From an uncultured Clostridia bacterium (GTDB lineage Bacteria > Bacillota > Clostridia > Christensenellales > UBA1242), in contig CALDPW010000053.1 in NCBI GenBank assembly GCA_937911885.1, forward strand, positions 1-7,386: DNA of 7,386 bases. Direction: 5' to 3'. Within the stretch, counting starts at the first letter, position 1. Every line of letters begins with the position of its first letter. This document shows, piece after piece, positions 5,338-7,386 of this stretch. Made by a program: the position numbers and the translations under genes. The notes below the pieces were generated by a model. The model made no database searches. It was not told the origin of the DNA and worked only from the letters and a program-made list of their open reading frames with translations.

Positions 5338-5778
5338 ATGGATTACGAATTAGAAATTTTAAGTTTAAAAAAACGAATTGAAGAATTAGAAAAGTTAATA
5401 TTAAAAACCCCAACTCAAGCTAGCACCGAAAACACAAGCAATCGTGATAAAACAAAATATATGTTTGAAGGCAAAGTTTTTCCTAAAAACAGATTGGTGT
5501 TAGCTATTATTAAAAAGTATGTTCAACAAAACAACCCAAGCTACAATCAGCTGTGCGAAGTGTTTGATAAGTCGTTGCAAGGTTCACTTGGCGTTGTTGA
5601 ACTATATGATAATGCTATTAAAACTTCCGATGCAAAAAAACGTTATTTTTTAAATGATGCAGATGTATTAACTTTAAATAACATAAAAGTTGTTGTTTGC
5701 ACACAATGGGGAATTTTTAACATTGTAAAATTTGTTAAACGTGCTCAATCGCTAGGATTTAACATTGAAACAATATAA
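5338..5778 (+). CDS. Unidentified coiled-coil protein, possibly nucleic-acid associated
   Basis: The 146-residue soluble protein begins with a short coiled coil (about residues 3-23, Leu/Ile at heptad positions), followed by a Thr/Ser/Asn-rich linker (24-40) and a compact globular domain (41-146). That domain contains FEGKVFPKNRLVLAIIKKYV (43-62), KSLQGSLGVV (78-87) and VVCTQWGIFNI (119-129). I recall similar blocks (a Lys-rich helix, LQGSxGVV, and QWGxxNI) in uncharacterised bacterial proteins, some linked to restriction-type modules, but cannot name the family with confidence. No signal peptide or membrane helix is seen. There is no Shine-Dalgarno site, and the promoter is placed for leaderless expression. 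It stands alone, with a divergent promoter on one side and a convergent terminator on the other. Confidence 0.75.
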   Translation: MDYELEILSLKKRIEELEKLILKTPTQASTENTSNRDKTKYMFEGKVFPKNRLVLAIIKKYVQQNNPSYNQLCEVFDKSLQGSLGVVELYDNAIKTSDAKKRYFLNDADVLTLNNIKVVVCTQWGIFNIVKFVKRAQSLGFNIETI

Positions 5779-5779
5779 C

Positions 5780-5812
5780 AAAAAAACTCAACCAAAATGG
5801 TTGAGCTTTTTT
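5780..5812. terminator. Bidirectional terminator between convergent genes
   Basis: CTCAACCA (5787-5794) pairs with TGGTTGAG (5798-5805) around an AAA loop. A-tract 5780-5786 and T-tract 5807-5812 provide U-runs in both directions for the coiled-coil gene and the corA-like gene. Confidence 0.87.
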
Positions 5813-6632
5813 ATTTAAACCAGTTTTTCTTATGAAAAAATATACATAAACCAATAATAACAACAAAACAAACACCACTAACTACTGGATACGCATAGTC
5901 CCATGCAAATTCTGGCATTTTTAAATTCATACCATACCAACCTGCTAGCAATTGAAGTGGTAAAAATATTGCAGTGATAATTGTAAACACACGCATTAAT
6001 GTGTTTTGACGCTTACTAAACTGCGCCTGACAAGTATCTCGAAGTTGAGTAAGCAAATCTTTTAAATACAAAACCTCGTTACGAAGTTTAGGAATTCGGC
6101 GTTCAATAATACCAAACTTTTCTTGTTCCTCATCAGAATCAATTGTATTTTTGTGCATAGTAAAAAATTCAATAATGTTTAACAATTGATCATATCTGCG
6201 TTTGTAATCAATCAACTCTCTTCTAATAACGTTTGTTTTTGTATCAATTTCGCTTAAATCTCTTGCCTCTTCGGCATCTTCTTGCAATGCATCAATAGCA
6301 TCTTCAACTTTTTCAAGATTAAGGTGATCATATTCGGTTAAGCTTTCAAGTAGCGACATAAACAAACTAGAAGGAGTGCTATGTTCGTTTAACAGTTTTT
6401 TAATCCTTTTAATAAATTCATTTTTTTGTTCTGTAACATAAATTGAAAAGTTTTCAAAATCTGAATAAAGTGCAATTGTTTCGGGATCTTCTTCAACCCC
6501 TTTTTTTGTATCAAAACTAAAAGTTGCCAAATAGTTGTTATGGCATGTTTCCAATTTGTTTTCTGCTAAGTAATCACGTGCTCTAATAATTTCGTCTCTG
6601 CCACCATAATTTAAACAAAAATTAACAATCAT
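5811..6632 (-). CDS. corA: CorA-family divalent metal ion transporter with a foreign N-terminus
   Basis: CorA channels carry Mg2+ (or Co2+/Ni2+) across the inner membrane as pentamers. From about residue 30 to 273 the protein looks like a normal CorA: a cytoplasmic alpha/beta part (30-85), a long charged helical stalk (about 90-212), membrane helix 1 (about 213-232) ending in the YGMN selectivity motif (233-236) followed by LKMPEF, then membrane helix 2 (about 248-267) and a basic tail. Residues 1 to about 22 (with LNYGGRDEIIRA at 7-18) are instead the conserved core of undecaprenyl diphosphate synthase. Short CorA proteins of this kind usually have several tens more residues before this point, so the CorA N-terminus seems lost. 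The ATG at 6632 has no Shine-Dalgarno site and is an internal uppS methionine; the same frame stays open further upstream. The genuine start is therefore unknown, and expression of a working transporter is doubtful. Confidence 0.75.
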   Translation of the reverse strand: MIVNFCLNYGGRDEIIRARDYLAENKLETCHNNYLATFSFDTKKGVEEDPETIALYSDFENFSIYVTEQKNEFIKRIKKLLNEHSTPSSLFMSLLESLTEYDHLNLEKVEDAIDALQEDAEEARDLSEIDTKTNVIRRELIDYKRRYDQLLNIIEFFTMHKNTIDSDEEQEKFGIIERRIPKLRNEVLYLKDLLTQLRDTCQAQFSKRQNTLMRVFTIITAIFLPLQLLAGWYGMNLKMPEFAWDYAYPVVSGVCFVVIIGLCIFFHKKNWFK

Positions 6633-6731
6633 TTTGTCGCATTTTTTTGTTAACTCAATAGATTCATTAATAATGTTTTGAGTTTTAATTGGAAGCTTTG
6701 AAATATCGCCTGAAACATGGATTTTAATTGA
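6567..6731 (-). pseudogene. uppS: Internal fragment of undecaprenyl diphosphate synthase (uppS)
   Basis: Read in the same frame as the corA-like ORF and extending upstream of its ATG, this stretch encodes about 55 residues that match the central part of UppS: GDISKLP (IGDxSxLP-type motif), then IELTKKCDKMIVN and LNYGGRDEIIRA, the family's NYGGRxEI substrate-binding signature. UppS makes the C55 lipid carrier for cell-wall synthesis and is normally about 230-250 residues. The N-terminal catalytic part (with the HxxMDGNxRW-type motif) and the C-terminal IRTSGE-type part are both missing. The fragment is bounded by corA sequence on one side (about 6550-6570) and a segment of different codon usage on the other (about 6719-6736). 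It could be a deletion relic or a misassembly product. Confidence 0.7.
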
Positions 6732-7177
6732 TTTTTTAATGTATCTAGTTGATTTGTGTATACAACATATTCCTGTGATGATTGATCTAATGATGCTAAT
6801 AATTGTTCTAAGTTTGAGATATTTGTTTTTAATAGTTTGATATTTTTTGAAATCTCTATTTCTTTTATTCCATTATTCTTTAAAACTTCTATTAAATCTC
6901 TTACTTGTTCTTTTGCATGTTCTAATGAATATTTTTGTGTCATTCCTGTTACAGGACTAACATATGGAACTATTTCTGGTATTCCTTCTTCATATTCATC
7001 AAATTCTGGTACTACTGATTCTTGAGATGTTTGAACTGACACTTGCGATAAATCTGGAGTTTTAAAATAATCTTCTGGACGAATATCCTTTTTATATTGA
7101 TCTGTTTTTACTAATTTTTCTGCTGGTGTTAAAAAATCTTTTGTTGTCATACCAGTTATTTGATTAATATTTAACAT
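6650..7177 (-). CDS. Unidentified coiled-coil ORF, 3' end broken by the uppS fragment
   Basis: The ORF is 175 residues from its first ATG, but that ATG has no Shine-Dalgarno site and the frame stays open to the right edge of the window. Protein-like, codon-consistent sequence begins by about 7260 (reading PQEIKRPAENFDINPNKKG before the ATG). Residues 1-85 are hydrophilic and probably disordered, with two related segments, ITGMTTK (7-13) and VTGMTQK (76-82). Residues 86-152 look helical and coiled-coil forming. From about residue 152 the frame reads out-of-frame uppS sequence, so the last roughly 23 residues are spurious. Codon use differs from the neighbours: 6 of 11 Ile are ATA and 8 of 9 Asn are AAT in the real part. 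I do not recognise a family. Confidence 0.45.
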   Translation of the reverse strand: MLNINQITGMTTKDFLTPAEKLVKTDQYKKDIRPEDYFKTPDLSQVSVQTSQESVVPEFDEYEEGIPEIVPYVSPVTGMTQKYSLEHAKEQVRDLIEVLKNNGIKEIEISKNIKLLKTNISNLEQLLASLDQSSQEYVVYTNQLDTLKNQLKSMFQAIFQSFQLKLKTLLMNLLS

Positions 7178-7305
7178 ATTATCAAGAGCTGCAGATCCTT
7201 TTTTATTTGGATTTATATCAAAATTTTCTGCTGGTCTTTTTATTTCTTGTGGAGCTAATGAAGCTGGTAGAACATTGAGAGATATTGAAAAGGAGGGCGA
7301 ATAAG

Positions 7306-7386
7306 GTGTTATTTAATAAAAATCCAGATGATATTAAAAAATTCTTGGAAATGGCTAATGATAGAAGGAAGATTATTGAAGAAACT
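7306..7386 (+). CDS. N-terminal fragment of an unidentified protein (3' end outside window)
   Basis: A GTG start at 7306 is preceded by a strong AGGAGGG site (7291-7297) at 8 bases and gives 27 charged residues (beginning MLFNKNPDDIKKFLEMANDR) that stay open to the window edge. One base upstream, another plus frame ends at a TAA (7302-7304) after residues NEAGRTLRDIEKEGE, which looks like the end of a preceding gene in an operon. AGG, AAG and GAG codons are used here, unlike most of the window. The minus strand is also open here, but that reading is hydrophobic and uses CTC, GCC and TTC codons, as expected for an antisense shadow. Function unknown. Confidence 0.45.
   Translation, partial: MLFNKNPDDIKKFLEMANDRRKIIEET

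Noticed and set aside
6837..7025. Plus-strand ORF of 62 codons
   Set aside because: Antisense to the coiled-coil ORF, Phe/Ser-rich as expected of a shadow, and without a ribosome-binding site.
7262..7384. Signal-peptide-like N-terminal extension of the minus ORF
   Set aside because: The hydrophobic stretch is the antisense of a charged plus-strand sequence with a good ribosome-binding site, and its CTC, GCC and TTC codons do not fit the rest of that ORF.
1..7386. CRISPR array, tRNA, rRNA, insertion sequence or toxin-antitoxin pair
   Set aside because: No spaced direct repeats of suitable length, no tRNA- or rRNA-like sequence, no transposase or terminal inverted repeats, and no two-gene toxin-antitoxin arrangement were seen.

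Overview
The window is very AT-rich (about 30% GC by eye). It uses the standard genetic code: TGG encodes Trp and every visible stop is TAA or TAG. Shine-Dalgarno sites are strong AGGAGG-type and terminators are A/T-flanked hairpins. Together with a two-iron superoxide reductase, a DUF378 protein and a CPBP protease, this suggests an uncultured, anaerobic, low-GC Gram-positive bacterium (Bacillota or a Mollicutes-related lineage). That placement is inference; no rRNA or ribosomal protein gene is present to fix it.

Layout. 1-93: the proline/threonine-rich tail of an unidentified protein, ending at a terminator. 151-858: an extended -10 promoter, superoxide reductase (dfx) and a small DUF378 membrane protein, closed by a bidirectional terminator. 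905-1660 (minus): a CPBP intramembrane protease with its own promoter. 1661-2004: a 344-base gap holding two divergent promoters and a roughly 155-nt leader that looks structured. 2005-2535: the ITP/XTP phosphatase yjjX. 2615-4752: a MATE-like transporter and a metallo-beta-lactamase-fold hydrolase in one operon. 4785-5186 (minus): mutT. 5187-5337: an intergenic spacer with helically phased T-tracts between divergent promoters. 5338-5778: an unidentified coiled-coil protein. 5811-6632 (minus): a CorA-type metal transporter whose N-terminus is a piece of undecaprenyl diphosphate synthase (uppS). 6650-7386: a segment with different codon usage carrying a coiled-coil ORF (minus) and the start of a plus-strand gene.

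Functional theme. Three genes deal with oxygen or nucleotide-pool damage: dfx removes superoxide, mutT cleans oxidised dGTP, and yjjX removes deaminated purine nucleotides. They are separate transcription units, so the grouping may be chance.

Most notable observations: (a) the yjjX leader can form a compact H-type pseudoknot at the predicted transcript 5' end plus an alternative pairing that would cover the ribosome-binding site; (b) two genes (2615 and 5338) have extended -10 promoters placed so that transcription should begin at or next to the ATG, implying leaderless mRNAs in a genome that otherwise uses strong Shine-Dalgarno sites; (c) the uppS/corA in-frame chimera and the abrupt codon-usage change beside it, which is either a genuine rearrangement or a misassembly. 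No complete, clearly new multi-gene system is visible.
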